Shown here piece after piece: positions 25,520 through 35,148 of a stretch of 64,000 nucleotides of DNA. The DNA is from an uncultured Clostridia bacterium (lineage in GTDB: Bacteria > Bacillota > Clostridia > Oscillospirales > Acutalibacteraceae), in assembly GCA_937896885.1 (NCBI GenBank), contig CALBNX010000040.1, positions 1 through 64,000 of the forward strand, written 5' to 3'. Positions within the stretch are counted from its first letter, which is position 1. The number at the start of each line of letters is the position of its first letter. The notes under the pieces are model-generated. The model was not told the origin of the DNA and searched no databases. It saw only the letters and a list, made by a program, of their open reading frames with translations. Made by a program: the position numbers and the translations under genes.

Positions 25520-26107
25520 ATGAGATACGATAAAGCAGAATTTAAAGCAGCATACGGCACATTCGGTCAGTTACCTGATAGCGATTTGCCCGAAATTGCT
25601 TTTGCGGGTCGTTCAAATGTTGGCAAGAGTTCATTACTCAATAAATTGTTTCAACGAAAAAATTTAGCGAGAGTTAGTTCTGTACCGGGAAAGACAATTA
25701 CTATAAATTTCTACCAGGTTGAAGAATATAACTTTGTTGACCTGCCGGGTTATGGATACGCTAAAGTTGCCAAAACTGAAAAAGACCGTTGGGCAGAAAT
25801 GATGGAGGGATATTTTAATTCCGACCGTAATATCAAGCTCGTTGTTCAGCTTGTTGATATGCGCCATCCACCGACAAAAGACGATATAATGATGATGGAA
25901 TTCTTACAGGCAAATGGCTATGAATTTATTGTTGTTATGACAAAGTCGGACAAACTTAAAAAGAAAAAAGATTATAACGAACGAATTGAAAAATCAAAAC
26001 AAGAAATGAGTTTTGTACCAGAAGAAAGAATTATTCCTTTCTCATCTGAAACAGGTGCAGGACTTGATGTGATAAAGAAATATATTGAAGGATATTTAGG
26101 TGAATAA
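25520..26107 (+). CDS. engB: Ribosome biogenesis GTPase EngB (YsxC/YihA)
   Basis: Essential GTPase for 50S assembly. The 195-residue protein has G1 GRSNVGKSS, the T-rich G2 region, G3 DLPGYGYAK and G4 TKSDK, with a C-terminal helix after IIPFSSETG. GAGG lies before ATG 25520. It follows lon by 12 bases and its TAA precedes the lysA start by a few bases. The lon-engB order is conserved in Firmicutes. Confidence 0.97.
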   Translation: MRYDKAEFKAAYGTFGQLPDSDLPEIAFAGRSNVGKSSLLNKLFQRKNLARVSSVPGKTITINFYQVEEYNFVDLPGYGYAKVAKTEKDRWAEMMEGYFNSDRNIKLVVQLVDMRHPPTKDDIMMMEFLQANGYEFIVVMTKSDKLKKKKDYNERIEKSKQEMSFVPEERIIPFSSETGAGLDVIKKYIEGYLGE

Positions 26108-26108
26108 T

Positions 26109-27380
26109 ATGAGCAAAGTACCATTTACTACAAAAGAAAAATTAGAAGAAATTGCAAAAGTCTATCCAACACCTTTTCATCTTTATGATGAAGCAGGAAT
26201 CCGTAAAAATGCAGAAAATCTTAAAAAAGCATTTGCTTGGAATAAAGGGTTTAAAGAATATTTTGCAGTAAAAGCAACACCAAATCCATTCCTCATTAAC
26301 ATTTTAAGAGAATACGGTTGTGGTTGTGATTGTTCATCAAAAACTGAACTTATGCTTTCAAAGGCTATTGGTGCAGTGGGCGATGATATTATGTTCTCAT
26401 CAAACGACACACCACCTGCAGAATTCAAATATGCAGATGACATCGGTGCAATTATCAACCTTGATGATATTACACATATCGACATTCTTGAAAAGACACT
26501 TGGTTATCTTCCAAAGAAGCTTTCCTGTCGTTATAATCCGGGTGGATATTTCTCAATTGCAAATAACATTATGGACAACCCTGGTGACGCAAAATATGGA
26601 ATGACCACTGAACAACTTTTTGAAGCATTTAAAATAATGAAATCAAAAGGTGTTGAAGAGTTTGGTATTCATGCATTCCTTGCAAGTAACACAGTTACAA
26701 ACGAATATTATCCAACACTTGCAAAGACTCTCTTTGAAGTTGCTGTTAAACTTAAAGAAGAAACAGGTGCACATATTAAATTCATCAACCTTTCAGGTGG
26801 TATTGGTATCCCTTATCGTCCTGACCAAGATGGTAACGATATTTTTGCTATCGGTGCAGGTGTTGAAAAAGTATATAACGAGGTGCTTGTACCTGCTGGA
26901 ATGGATGATGTGTCAATCTATACAGAACTTGGTAGATTTATGCTTGCCCCTTACGGTGCACTCGTTACTCGTGCAATTAATGAAAAGCATACTCATAAAG
27001 AATATATCGGTGTTGATGCTTGTGCAGTTAACCTTATGCGTCCTGCAATTTATGGTGCATATCACCACATCACGGTTATGGGTAAGGAAAATGAACCTTG
27101 TGACTATAAATATGATGTAACAGGTTCACTTTGCGAAAATAACGATAAATTTGCAATTGACAGAATGTTGCCAAAAATCGATATGGGCGACTTGCTCTTT
27201 ATTCACGATACAGGTGCTCACGGCTTTGCTATGGGTTATAACTATAATGGTAAACTCAAATCAGCAGAAATTCTTCTTAAAGAAGACGGAAGTTTTGATT
27301 TAATCCGTCGTGCTGAAACTCCTGCAGACTACTTTGCAACATTTGATTGTTTTGATTTTTACAAAAAGGTTACTGAATAA
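26109..27380 (+). CDS. lysA: Diaminopimelate decarboxylase family protein
   Basis: PLP-dependent fold-III decarboxylase predicted to convert meso-diaminopimelate to lysine. The 423-residue protein has the PLP lysine K55 in YFAVKATPNP, the glycine-rich loop LSGGIGIPYRP, the ELGRFMLAPYG segment and the dimer-partner cysteine motif GSLCENNDKFA. It is more divergent than the typical short LysA, so related decarboxylation of another amino acid is possible but less likely. ATG 26109 fits AGGTGA; a TTG nine bases upstream overlaps engB. It sits between engB and dnaE with 15 bases to dnaE and no other lysine-pathway gene nearby. Confidence 0.88.
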   Translation: MSKVPFTTKEKLEEIAKVYPTPFHLYDEAGIRKNAENLKKAFAWNKGFKEYFAVKATPNPFLINILREYGCGCDCSSKTELMLSKAIGAVGDDIMFSSNDTPPAEFKYADDIGAIINLDDITHIDILEKTLGYLPKKLSCRYNPGGYFSIANNIMDNPGDAKYGMTTEQLFEAFKIMKSKGVEEFGIHAFLASNTVTNEYYPTLAKTLFEVAVKLKEETGAHIKFINLSGGIGIPYRPDQDGNDIFAIGAGVEKVYNEVLVPAGMDDVSIYTELGRFMLAPYGALVTRAINEKHTHKEYIGVDACAVNLMRPAIYGAYHHITVMGKENEPCDYKYDVTGSLCENNDKFAIDRMLPKIDMGDLLFIHDTGAHGFAMGYNYNGKLKSAEILLKEDGSFDLIRRAETPADYFATFDCFDFYKKVTE

Positions 27381-27395
27381 TTTGGAGTAATAATT

Positions 27396-30300
27396 ATGTC
27401 ATTCGTTCACTTACATGTGCATACTGAATACAGCTTATTAGATGGCGTTTGCCGTCTTAATAGGCTTTGTTCTGCTGCAAAAGAACGAGGACAAAATGCA
27501 ATAGCAATTACTGACCACGGTAATTTATTTGGAGCTGTTGATTTCTACAAAGAAGCAAAAAAAGTAGGCATTAAACCAATTATAGGTTGTGAAGTTTATG
27601 TTGCGTCACGCTCGAGATTTGATAAAGTTCACGGCGTTGACTCTGACAGACATCATCTTGTTTTACTTTGTAAAAATGAAATTGGTTATCAAAACCTTAT
27701 TAAGATGGTTTCATCTGCTTGGGTTGATGGTTTTTATACCAAACCACGAATTGACAAAGAGTTATTAGAAAAGTATCATGAAGGTCTTATTTGTCTTTCT
27801 GCTTGTCTTGCAGGTGAAATTCCAAAACTAATTGAACGTGGAGAGAAAATCCGAGCAAAAGAAGTTGCTCTTTGGTATAATAAAGTCTTTGGTCAAGGTA
27901 ATTTCTATATTGAAATACAAAATCACGGAATTGCTGAACAAGTCAAAGTAAACGAAGGACTTATCCAACTTTCAGAAGACACGGGAATTCCGCTTGTTGC
28001 AACTAATGATGTTCACTATATTGACAGAGAAGACTCAAAAATACAAAAAATTCTTATTTGTATAGCGACAAACCATACAATTGATGAAGAGAATTCACTT
28101 GAATTTGAAACTGATAATTTCTATCTTAAAACTGAAGAAGAAATGCAGAGCCTTTTTGGATTTGTGCCTGAAGCAATTGAAAATTCACAAAAAATTGCAG
28201 ATATGTGCAATTTTGATTTTGAGTTTGGTAACACTAAGCTTCCTAATTTCAATGTGCCTGATGGACAGACTCATTTTGATTATTTCAGGAGCAAATGCTA
28301 TTTGGGTCTCAAAGAGAGATATGGAGATGAACCTGACCAACTCTATATAGATAGACTTGAATATGAACTGTCAGTAATCAAAAATATGGGTTATGTTGAC
28401 TATTTCTTGATAGTAGCAGATTTTATAAGTTATGCTCGCGACCACGGTATTCCAGTAGGTCCTGGGCGTGGCTCAGGTGCTGGCAGTATCTGTGCTTATT
28501 GTATGGGCATCACAAATATTGACCCAATAAAATATAATTTGATTTTTGAAAGATTCTTAAACCCTGAACGTGTCAGTATGCCTGATATTGACGTTGACTT
28601 CTGTTATGAACGCAGGGGAGAAGTAATTGATTATGTTATCGATAAATATGGCTCAGACCATGTTGCACAGATTGTAACTTTTGGAACGATGGCTGCTCGT
28701 GCTGCTCTTCGTGATGTTGGTCGTGCAATGGGTCTATCATATGCAACAGTTGATAATGTTGCAAAGAAAATTCCAAGAGCACTTGGAATGACCATTGAAA
28801 AAGCGTTAGTTGAAAGTGAAGAACTCAAAACTCTTTATGATAGTGACGAGTCCGTAAAAGAACTTGTTGACAATGCTCGAAAAGTTGAGGGTATGCCTCG
28901 ACACGCTTCAACTCATGCTGCGGGTATTGTTATTACAGATAAACCCGTCAGTGACTATGTGCCACTCGCAACAAATGACGAATCAGTTGTAACACAGTTT
29001 ACAATGACAACAATTGAAGAACTTGGTCTTTTAAAAATGGACTTTTTAGGTCTTCGAACATTAACAGTTATCAATGATTGTGTTAAAATGATTCAAAAGA
29101 AAAATCAGCAGTTTGATATTGAAAAAATTCCACTTGATGATAAAAAAGCATATGCATTATTTTCAAGTGGTCAGACTGATGGAGTGTTTCAATGCGAATC
29201 AAGTGGTATGAGAAGCGTATTTATGCGCCTTAAACCGACAAATCTTGAAGATATTATCGCGGTTATATCTCTTTATCGTCCGGGTCCGATGGATTCAATC
29301 GACAGTTATATTGAAAATCGACATAATAGTGAAAATATTAGATATAAAACACCAATGTTAAAAGATATTCTAAATGTAACCTATGGATGTATGGTCTATC
29401 AGGAACAAGTAATGCAGATTTTCCGTTCGTTAGCGGGCTATTCTCTAGGTCGTGCGGATATTGTTCGCCGTGCTATGTCAAAGAAAAAACATAAAGTTCT
29501 TGAAGATGAGAGAGCATTTTTCTGTGACGGTTGTGCTAAAAACGGAATATCAAAAGAAATTGCTAATGAAATATTTGATGATATGTCGTCATTTGCATCC
29601 TATGCTTTTAATAAATCACACGCAGCTGCTTATGCTGTTGTTGCTTACAGAACGGCTTATTTAAAAGCATATTATCCTTGTGAATTTATGGCATCACTTC
29701 TTACAAGTGTGTTGGACAATGCAACGAAAGTTTCTGGTTATATTGAAGATTGCAAGAAAAATGGTATCAAAATTTTAAATCCAAATGTAAATTATAGTAA
29801 TAAAACATTTACAACAGATAATAATCACGAAAAATCAATAGTGTTTGGACTTCTTGCAATCAAGAATTTAGGACATGATTTTATTGATACTATTATAAAT
29901 GAAAGAAAAATGAATGGAGATTTTAAATCATTCTATTCATTCTGTAAGCGTGTTCATGGCAAATCTTTTAATCGTCGTGCGGTTGAAAGTCTTATTAAGA
30001 GTGGTGCTCTTGATAATTTAGGTAGTAATAGACACGAGATGATGATTAATCTTCCATTTATCATTGATGAGTTGGATGCTGCTAAACGGAGAAATCTTGA
30101 TGGTCAAATTGGATTCTTTGATATGATGAATACTTCGGGTAATGTTGATTATAAAATGCAAAAAGTTGCAGAGTTTTCAACACAAGAATTGTTATCAATG
30201 GAGAAAGAAACAACAGGACTTTATATATCTGCTCATCCAATGGAAGAATATGCTGATTTATCAAATAAAATGAAATGTGATAAGGTAGCAGATATTCTTA

Positions 30301-30827
30301 ATGCAGATGATTATAACTCTAATTATAGTGATGGTTCATCAGTAAAGGTTTTGGGAATCATAACTGATATAACTAAAAAGCAGACAAAAAGTGGAGAATA
30401 TATGGCTTTTCTCACTCTTGAAGATGTTGTTGGCTCTGTTGAAATAATAGTATTTCCAAAACTGTTATCTAGGTTTGCCAATAAAATCATAAATGGCTCA
30501 ACAGTTATGGTTGGTGGAAGAATTTCAATGCGAGAAGAAGAAAATCCTAAAATTATTTTAGATTTCATTGAGTCTGCTGAGCTAGTACAAGTTAATAACA
30601 ATAAACGAGTTGGCTTGTTTGTTAGATTTACTGATAATAAGTCTCAGGAATTTATTAAATGTTCAGAATTTCTTAATAAAAATGCTATTAATGGGGATAC
30701 AATGCTTTATTATTACTTTAATGATAGTAAAAAGTATTTTCCGTGCAAAAAAATTAGTGTAAATGAATTTTTAATTAGAGATTTAAAACTAATTGTCGGG
30801 GACAAAAACGTAATATTACAAAAATAG
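27396..30827 (+). CDS. dnaE: DNA polymerase III subunit alpha (DnaE type)
   Basis: Replicative polymerase of the DnaE class; in Firmicutes it extends primers while PolC does most synthesis. The 1143-residue protein begins with a PHP domain (HLHVHTEYSLLDG, ITDHGNLF), then the polymerase core with catalytic aspartates in PDIDVDF, GPGRGSGAGS in the palm, FNKSHAAAYA, a tandem helix-hairpin-helix region, and an OB-fold near the C-terminus (VKVLGIITDIT). No proofreading exonuclease domain is fused, which separates it from PolC. GGAG precedes ATG 27396. It is last in lon-engB-lysA-dnaE, and pfkA has its own promoter. Confidence 0.97.
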   Translation: MSFVHLHVHTEYSLLDGVCRLNRLCSAAKERGQNAIAITDHGNLFGAVDFYKEAKKVGIKPIIGCEVYVASRSRFDKVHGVDSDRHHLVLLCKNEIGYQNLIKMVSSAWVDGFYTKPRIDKELLEKYHEGLICLSACLAGEIPKLIERGEKIRAKEVALWYNKVFGQGNFYIEIQNHGIAEQVKVNEGLIQLSEDTGIPLVATNDVHYIDREDSKIQKILICIATNHTIDEENSLEFETDNFYLKTEEEMQSLFGFVPEAIENSQKIADMCNFDFEFGNTKLPNFNVPDGQTHFDYFRSKCYLGLKERYGDEPDQLYIDRLEYELSVIKNMGYVDYFLIVADFISYARDHGIPVGPGRGSGAGSICAYCMGITNIDPIKYNLIFERFLNPERVSMPDIDVDFCYERRGEVIDYVIDKYGSDHVAQIVTFGTMAARAALRDVGRAMGLSYATVDNVAKKIPRALGMTIEKALVESEELKTLYDSDESVKELVDNARKVEGMPRHASTHAAGIVITDKPVSDYVPLATNDESVVTQFTMTTIEELGLLKMDFLGLRTLTVINDCVKMIQKKNQQFDIEKIPLDDKKAYALFSSGQTDGVFQCESSGMRSVFMRLKPTNLEDIIAVISLYRPGPMDSIDSYIENRHNSENIRYKTPMLKDILNVTYGCMVYQEQVMQIFRSLAGYSLGRADIVRRAMSKKKHKVLEDERAFFCDGCAKNGISKEIANEIFDDMSSFASYAFNKSHAAAYAVVAYRTAYLKAYYPCEFMASLLTSVLDNATKVSGYIEDCKKNGIKILNPNVNYSNKTFTTDNNHEKSIVFGLLAIKNLGHDFIDTIINERKMNGDFKSFYSFCKRVHGKSFNRRAVESLIKSGALDNLGSNRHEMMINLPFIIDELDAAKRRNLDGQIGFFDMMNTSGNVDYKMQKVAEFSTQELLSMEKETTGLYISAHPMEEYADLSNKMKCDKVADILNADDYNSNYSDGSSVKVLGIITDITKKQTKSGEYMAFLTLEDVVGSVEIIVFPKLLSRFANKIINGSTVMVGGRISMREEENPKIILDFIESAELVQVNNNKRVGLFVRFTDNKSQEFIKCSEFLNKNAINGDTMLYYYFNDSKKYFPCKKISVNEFLIRDLKLIVGDKNVILQK

Positions 30828-30836
30828 TGCATTTGC

Positions 30837-30865
30837 TTGCATTTTAGACTTTCTTGTGATATTAT
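30837..30865 (+). promoter_or_regulatory. Sigma-A promoter for pfkA
   Basis: TTGCAT at 30837-30842 and TATTAT at 30860-30865 with a 17-base spacer, directly after the dnaE stop and 43 bases before pfkA. Confidence 0.5.
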
Positions 30866-30907
30866 AAGATTTCAATGTGGTAATATTTAGTAATTAAGGG
30901 TGATAAT

Positions 30908-31870
30908 ATGAAAACTATCGGTGTTTTAACAAGTGGTGGCGACGCTCCTGGTATGAACGCAGCTGTTCGTGCAGTTGTTCGTGCAGGTTGTGAAAACGGT
31001 TTCAGAGTAATGGGTATCAGAAGAGGTTACAATGGTCTTATGCAGGGCGATATGTTTGAAATGAACCTTCGCTCAGTTTCAAACATCATTAACCGCGGTG
31101 GTACAGTTCTTTATTCTGCAAGAAGTCCTGAATTCAAAACAGAAGAAGGTCTTCAGAAAGCACTTAAAGTTGCAAAAGATGTTAATATGGAAGGTATTGT
31201 TGTTATCGGTGGTGACGGTTCGTTCCGTGGTGCTCGTGACTTATCTCTTCGCGGTGTTAATTGCGTTGGTATTCCTGGCACAATCGACAACGATATTGCT
31301 TGCTCTGATTACACAATCGGTTATGATACAGCAATGAATACTGTTCTTGAAATGGTTGACAGACTTCGTGATACATCAGAATCTCACGACCGTTGTTCAG
31401 TTGTTGAAGTTATGGGAAGACGTGCAGGTTATATTGCACTTAATGCTGGTATTGCATGTGGTGCAACATCAATTCTCATTCCAGAAGTAGAATATGATTT
31501 CCAACGTGATGTTATCGACAGAATGAAGAGAACTCAGAAAACAGGCAAAAAACATTTCATTATCATTGTTGCTGAAGGTATCGGTGGCGTTGAAGAAATG
31601 GCAAAGAGAATTGAAGCTGAAACAGGCGTTGAAACAAGAGCAACTGTTCTTGGTCATGTTCAGCGTGGTGGTCATCCAACTGTTCGTGACAGAGTTACAG
31701 CATCTCTTATGGGTCATAAGGCTGTTGAACTTCTTAAAGCTGGCATTGGTAACAGAGTTCTTGCAATCAATAAAGATGAAATCGTTGATTATGATATCTT
31801 TGAAGCTCTTAATATGAAGAAATCTCTTAATATTGAAGACTATAAGATTGCACACGAAATCTCAATATAA
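30908..31870 (+). CDS. pfkA: ATP-dependent 6-phosphofructokinase
   Basis: Commits fructose-6-phosphate to glycolysis. The 320-residue protein is the short bacterial ATP-type enzyme. Conserved blocks are LTSGGDAPGMNAAVR, GGDGSFRGA, the catalytic GIPGTIDND, the fructose-phosphate site MGRRAGYIAL and GHVQRGG. A glycine after GGDG is the feature of ATP-dependent as opposed to pyrophosphate-dependent enzymes. GGTGAT precedes ATG 30908. aroK follows after two bases. Confidence 0.96.
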   Translation: MKTIGVLTSGGDAPGMNAAVRAVVRAGCENGFRVMGIRRGYNGLMQGDMFEMNLRSVSNIINRGGTVLYSARSPEFKTEEGLQKALKVAKDVNMEGIVVIGGDGSFRGARDLSLRGVNCVGIPGTIDNDIACSDYTIGYDTAMNTVLEMVDRLRDTSESHDRCSVVEVMGRRAGYIALNAGIACGATSILIPEVEYDFQRDVIDRMKRTQKTGKKHFIIIVAEGIGGVEEMAKRIEAETGVETRATVLGHVQRGGHPTVRDRVTASLMGHKAVELLKAGIGNRVLAINKDEIVDYDIFEALNMKKSLNIEDYKIAHEISI

Positions 31871-31872
31871 TT

Positions 31873-32367
31873 ATGTTAAATATTGTTCTTATAGGAATGC
31901 CCGGTTGTGGAAAAAGCACAATCGGGGTTATTCTTGCTAAAACCATTGGTGTCGGGTTTGTTGATACAGATTTAATTATTCAACAGAGAGAAAATCGTCT
32001 TTTACAAGATATTATTGATAAAGACGGAATTGATGCATTTTTAGATTGTGAAGAGAGTGCTGTTAAAACTGTTGAATGTGATAATACTGTTATTGCAACA
32101 GGTGGTAGTGTGGTTTATCGTGAAGATGCAATCAAACATCTTAAAAATAATGGAAGAATTTTCTATTTAAATGTTCCACTTGATGAAATAAAAAAGAGAC
32201 TCAACAATATTAGTACAAGGGGTATCGCAGCAAATAAAAATGACTCAATAGATGATATTTTTATTGAACGTGAGCCGCTTTATGAAAAGTATGCAGATGT
32301 AATTATTGATTTAACTGATAGCACAGTTGAACAGGCAGTTGAAGAAATCTGCAAAAAAATTAAATAA
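31873..32367 (+). CDS. aroK: Shikimate kinase
   Basis: Phosphorylates shikimate in aromatic amino acid synthesis. The 164-residue protein has the P-loop GMPGCGKSTIG, FVDTDLIIQ with the shikimate-binding aspartate, and TGGSVVYRE. No convincing ribosome binding site lies before ATG 31873 and the pfkA stop is two bases upstream, so it probably depends on translational coupling to pfkA. Other aro genes are not adjacent. A long hairpin terminator follows. Confidence 0.93.
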   Translation: MLNIVLIGMPGCGKSTIGVILAKTIGVGFVDTDLIIQQRENRLLQDIIDKDGIDAFLDCEESAVKTVECDNTVIATGGSVVYREDAIKHLKNNGRIFYLNVPLDEIKKRLNNISTRGIAANKNDSIDDIFIEREPLYEKYADVIIDLTDSTVEQAVEEICKKIK

Positions 32368-32374
32368 AAGAATT

Positions 32375-32430
32375 ACGCCTTACGAAATTTTCAAATTTAG
32401 TGAAAATTCTCCGTAAGGCGTTTATTTTTC
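32375..32430 (+). terminator. Terminator after aroK
   Basis: ACGCCTTACG (32375-32384) pairs with CGTAAGGCGT (32412-32421), with an inner AT-rich pairing (AAATTTTC with GAAAATT) extending the stem; TTTATTTTT follows. Confidence 0.8.
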
Positions 32431-32433
32431 CGT

Positions 32434-32462
32434 AAATATTTATTCTTCGCAGTGGCAAATTA
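32434..32462 (+). promoter_or_regulatory. Candidate sigma-G/F-type promoter for spoIVB
   Basis: AAATA (32434-32438) and CAAATTA (32456-32462), spaced by 17 bases, differ by one base each from the forespore sigma-G pattern (G-A/C-ATA and CATNNTA). spoIVB is forespore-expressed in Bacillus, which is why I looked. No good sigma-A promoter is present in this gap. Tentative. Confidence 0.3.
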
Positions 32463-32495
32463 TTAGTGCGACTGGTGGTCGTACGGAGGTGAAAA

Positions 32496-33740
32496 ATGCG
32501 AAGTTTAATAAAATTTTTATCTATAATAAGTGCTTTTCTTTGCACAATAATTTTTATTCTTGTGTATGTTGGTAATGTGCTTATTCCAGATTCAATTATG
32601 ACTGTTGAAGACAAAGGATATATAGCACCTGAATTTTTGGGCTTTAATATTTATAAAAGTCGATTGTTTCAAGAAACTGGTGTTGTGACAGGGACTGCCC
32701 GTGCATCACAAAATAATTCTGAAATTAAACTTTTAAATATTATTCCCGTAAAGAAAACAAAAATAACAAATACCAAACGTCAATATGTTGTTCTTGGTGG
32801 GGATATTTTTGGTATAAAACTTTATACAGATGGAGTAATAGTAGTAGGAACAGATACCATTGAAACTGATGTTGGTGGTGTGTGTCCGGCAGAGAAAGCG
32901 GGATTAAAAATTGGTGATGTAATTCTATTTTTTAATGATATTAAGCTAGATTCAACAAAACAGTTGACAACATTATTACAAGAAAATAAAGGAAATAATG
33001 CAAAGTTGACGATTAAAAGAGATGGTAAAAACTTTGATTTAAACTTTGCATCAGTGAAAGAAAAAAACAGTGAAAGATATAAAGCTGGACTTTGGGTTCG
33101 CGATAGTACAGCAGGAATTGGAACAGTAACATTTTACAACACAACAAATAACTCTTTTGGTGGTTTAGGTCACGCTATATGCGATATAGATACAGGTGAA
33201 ACAATGCCTATGAGAAAAGGTGAAATGGCTGAAGCATATGTTAATGGGCTATATAAAAGTCAAAACGGATGCGTCGGAGAGTTGTGTGGTGTGTTAACAG
33301 GTAAAACGCTGGGAACCCTTTGCGTAAATAATGAAACCGGTATATACGGTTACACCTATTATGGTGCAAACGGAGAACAATTACCAGTTGCTGTAAAACA
33401 AGAAGTTAAAGAGGGTTATGCCCAAATTTATTGCACAATTGATAAAAATCCACCGCAGTATTATGATGTGAAAATTGTAAAAGCGTATTCGAATTCGTCG
33501 TCAGTAAATAAAGATTTAGTAATTGAAGTAATAGATGAAGATTTAATTTCAAAAACAGGTGGAATTTTGCAAGGAATGAGTGGTACACCAATAATTCAGA
33601 ATGGTATGTTAGTTGGCGCGGTTACCCATGTGTTTGTTAATAATCCAAAGCAAGGCTATGGAATATATGCTGAGAGAATGCTTGAAACCTCTGTGAGTCG
33701 CGAGATGCAAAAGAACGAACAACTTAAAAATGCATCTTAA
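32496..33740 (+). CDS. spoIVB: SpoIVB serine peptidase
   Basis: Forespore protease that is secreted between the spore membranes and triggers SpoIVFB processing of pro-sigma-K. The 414-residue protein has an N-terminal membrane anchor (about residues 5-29), a PDZ domain (about 105-185) and a peptidase family S55 domain. The probable triad is H226 in GGLGHAICD, D347 in VIDEDL and S362 in QGMSGTP; the 15-residue spacing from Asp to Ser is as I recall for B. subtilis. GGAGG precedes ATG 32496. It is monocistronic between two terminators, with a candidate forespore promoter. Confidence 0.96.
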   Translation: MRSLIKFLSIISAFLCTIIFILVYVGNVLIPDSIMTVEDKGYIAPEFLGFNIYKSRLFQETGVVTGTARASQNNSEIKLLNIIPVKKTKITNTKRQYVVLGGDIFGIKLYTDGVIVVGTDTIETDVGGVCPAEKAGLKIGDVILFFNDIKLDSTKQLTTLLQENKGNNAKLTIKRDGKNFDLNFASVKEKNSERYKAGLWVRDSTAGIGTVTFYNTTNNSFGGLGHAICDIDTGETMPMRKGEMAEAYVNGLYKSQNGCVGELCGVLTGKTLGTLCVNNETGIYGYTYYGANGEQLPVAVKQEVKEGYAQIYCTIDKNPPQYYDVKIVKAYSNSSSVNKDLVIEVIDEDLISKTGGILQGMSGTPIIQNGMLVGAVTHVFVNNPKQGYGIYAERMLETSVSREMQKNEQLKNAS

Positions 33741-33745
33741 AAAAA

Positions 33746-33776
33746 GGGTAGTAGCCATATGGTTACTACCCAAACT
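33746..33776. terminator. Bidirectional terminator between spoIVB and the UPF0210 gene
   Basis: GGGTAGTAGCC (33746-33756) and GGTTACTACCC (33761-33771) form an 11-bp stem (one G-U or C-A position) around ATAT, flanked by an A run and a T-rich stretch. Confidence 0.85.
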
Positions 33777-33780
33777 TATT

Positions 33781-35136
33781 TTAGTTTTTCAAACTCTGTA
33801 ATGGAGCAGGGATTCGACCACCACGGTTAATGAATTTAGCAGGTGATGCTGTGTTGAGCTTCATTACTGGACCATAACCTAAAAGTCCACCGAAATTTAA
33901 TGTGTCACCAATATCCTTGCCAATAGCTGGAATAAGTCTTACTGCAGTTGTCTTTGAGTTTACCATACCAATTGCTGCTTCATCAGCTATAATACCAGAA
34001 AGAACTTCTGCAGTTGTGTCACCGGGCACAATAATCATATCAAGACCAACAGAGCATACGCAAGTCATGGCTTCAAGCTTTTCTATAGTGAGCGCACCGC
34101 TTGTTGCTGCTGCAATCATACCTGCATCTTCTGAAACTGGGATAAAAGCACCTGAAAGGCCACCAACATGAGAGGAAGCCATAACACCGCCTTTTTTAAC
34201 CGCGTCGTTAAGGAGAGCAAGACAAGCTGTTGTGCCGTGTGCACCGCATTGCTCAAGTCCCATTTCTTCAAGAATATAGGCAACTGAGTCGCCGATTGCA
34301 GGTGTAGGTGCAAGAGAAAGGTCAACAATGCCAAAAGGAACATCAAGGCGTTTTGATGCTTCACAAGCAACAAGTTGCCCCATTCTTGTAATCTTGAATG
34401 CAGTACGCTTTACCATATCTGCAATTTCTGTGATGTTTGCATCTGGAATTTTTGAAATAGCAGAACGAACAACACCAGGACCTGATACACCGACATTAAT
34501 TACGCAGTCAGGTTCGCCAACACCGTGGAATGCGCCAGCCATAAATGGGTTATCTTCAGGGGCGTTACAGAAAACAACTAGCTTTGCAGGACCAATACAA
34601 CCTTTATTTGCAGTAACTTCTGCCGATTGTTTAATGATTTGTCCCATAATCTTAACTGCATCCATATTAATACCGGCTTTTGTTGAACCAATATTAACTG
34701 ATGAACAAATATGCTCAGTTACATCAAGTGCCTCGGGAATAGAACGAATGAGTGCTTCGTCACCAGCAGCAAAGCCTTTTTGCACAAGTGCAGAATAACC
34801 GCCGATAAAGTTTACACCTACTGTCTGTGCAACTCTCTCAAGGGTTTTTGCATAAAGAACAGGGTCACCCTTACCAGATGCTAAAATCATTGAAATTGGT
34901 GTTACTGAAATACGCTTGTTTATAATTGGAATACCATATTGTTTTTCAATATCTTCACCGGTTTTTACAAGGTGTTCAGCTTTTCTGGTCATTTTCTCAT
35001 AGATTTTGTCACAGGTTGATTTTGCATTGCCTGTGCAACAATCTAGAAGAGAAATACCCATTGTAATTGTTCTGATATCAAGATTTTCGTCTTGAATCAT
35101 ATTGATAGTTTCAAGTATATCGTGTGTATTAATCAT
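33781..35136 (-). CDS. UPF0210 (PFL family, DUF711) protein
   Basis: A 451-residue protein of the UPF0210/DUF711 family, whose members contain a glycyl-radical-enzyme-like fold but have no established reaction. Family marks include TMGISLLDC near the start, KRISVTPISMI, GGYSALVQKGF, CSSVNIGSTKAGINMDAV and GHGTTACLALL-like sequence in the middle, with AFIPVSEDAGM near the C-terminus. AGGTG precedes the ATG. It lies 12 bases after a small ACT-domain gene in the same orientation, the conserved ACT-UPF0210 pair of Firmicutes and other bacteria. Confidence 0.9.
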   Translation of the reverse strand: MINTHDILETINMIQDENLDIRTITMGISLLDCCTGNAKSTCDKIYEKMTRKAEHLVKTGEDIEKQYGIPIINKRISVTPISMILASGKGDPVLYAKTLERVAQTVGVNFIGGYSALVQKGFAAGDEALIRSIPEALDVTEHICSSVNIGSTKAGINMDAVKIMGQIIKQSAEVTANKGCIGPAKLVVFCNAPEDNPFMAGAFHGVGEPDCVINVGVSGPGVVRSAISKIPDANITEIADMVKRTAFKITRMGQLVACEASKRLDVPFGIVDLSLAPTPAIGDSVAYILEEMGLEQCGAHGTTACLALLNDAVKKGGVMASSHVGGLSGAFIPVSEDAGMIAAATSGALTIEKLEAMTCVCSVGLDMIIVPGDTTAEVLSGIIADEAAIGMVNSKTTAVRLIPAIGKDIGDTLNFGGLLGYGPVMKLNTASPAKFINRGGRIPAPLQSLKN

Positions 35137-35148
35137 TTTAACACCTAC

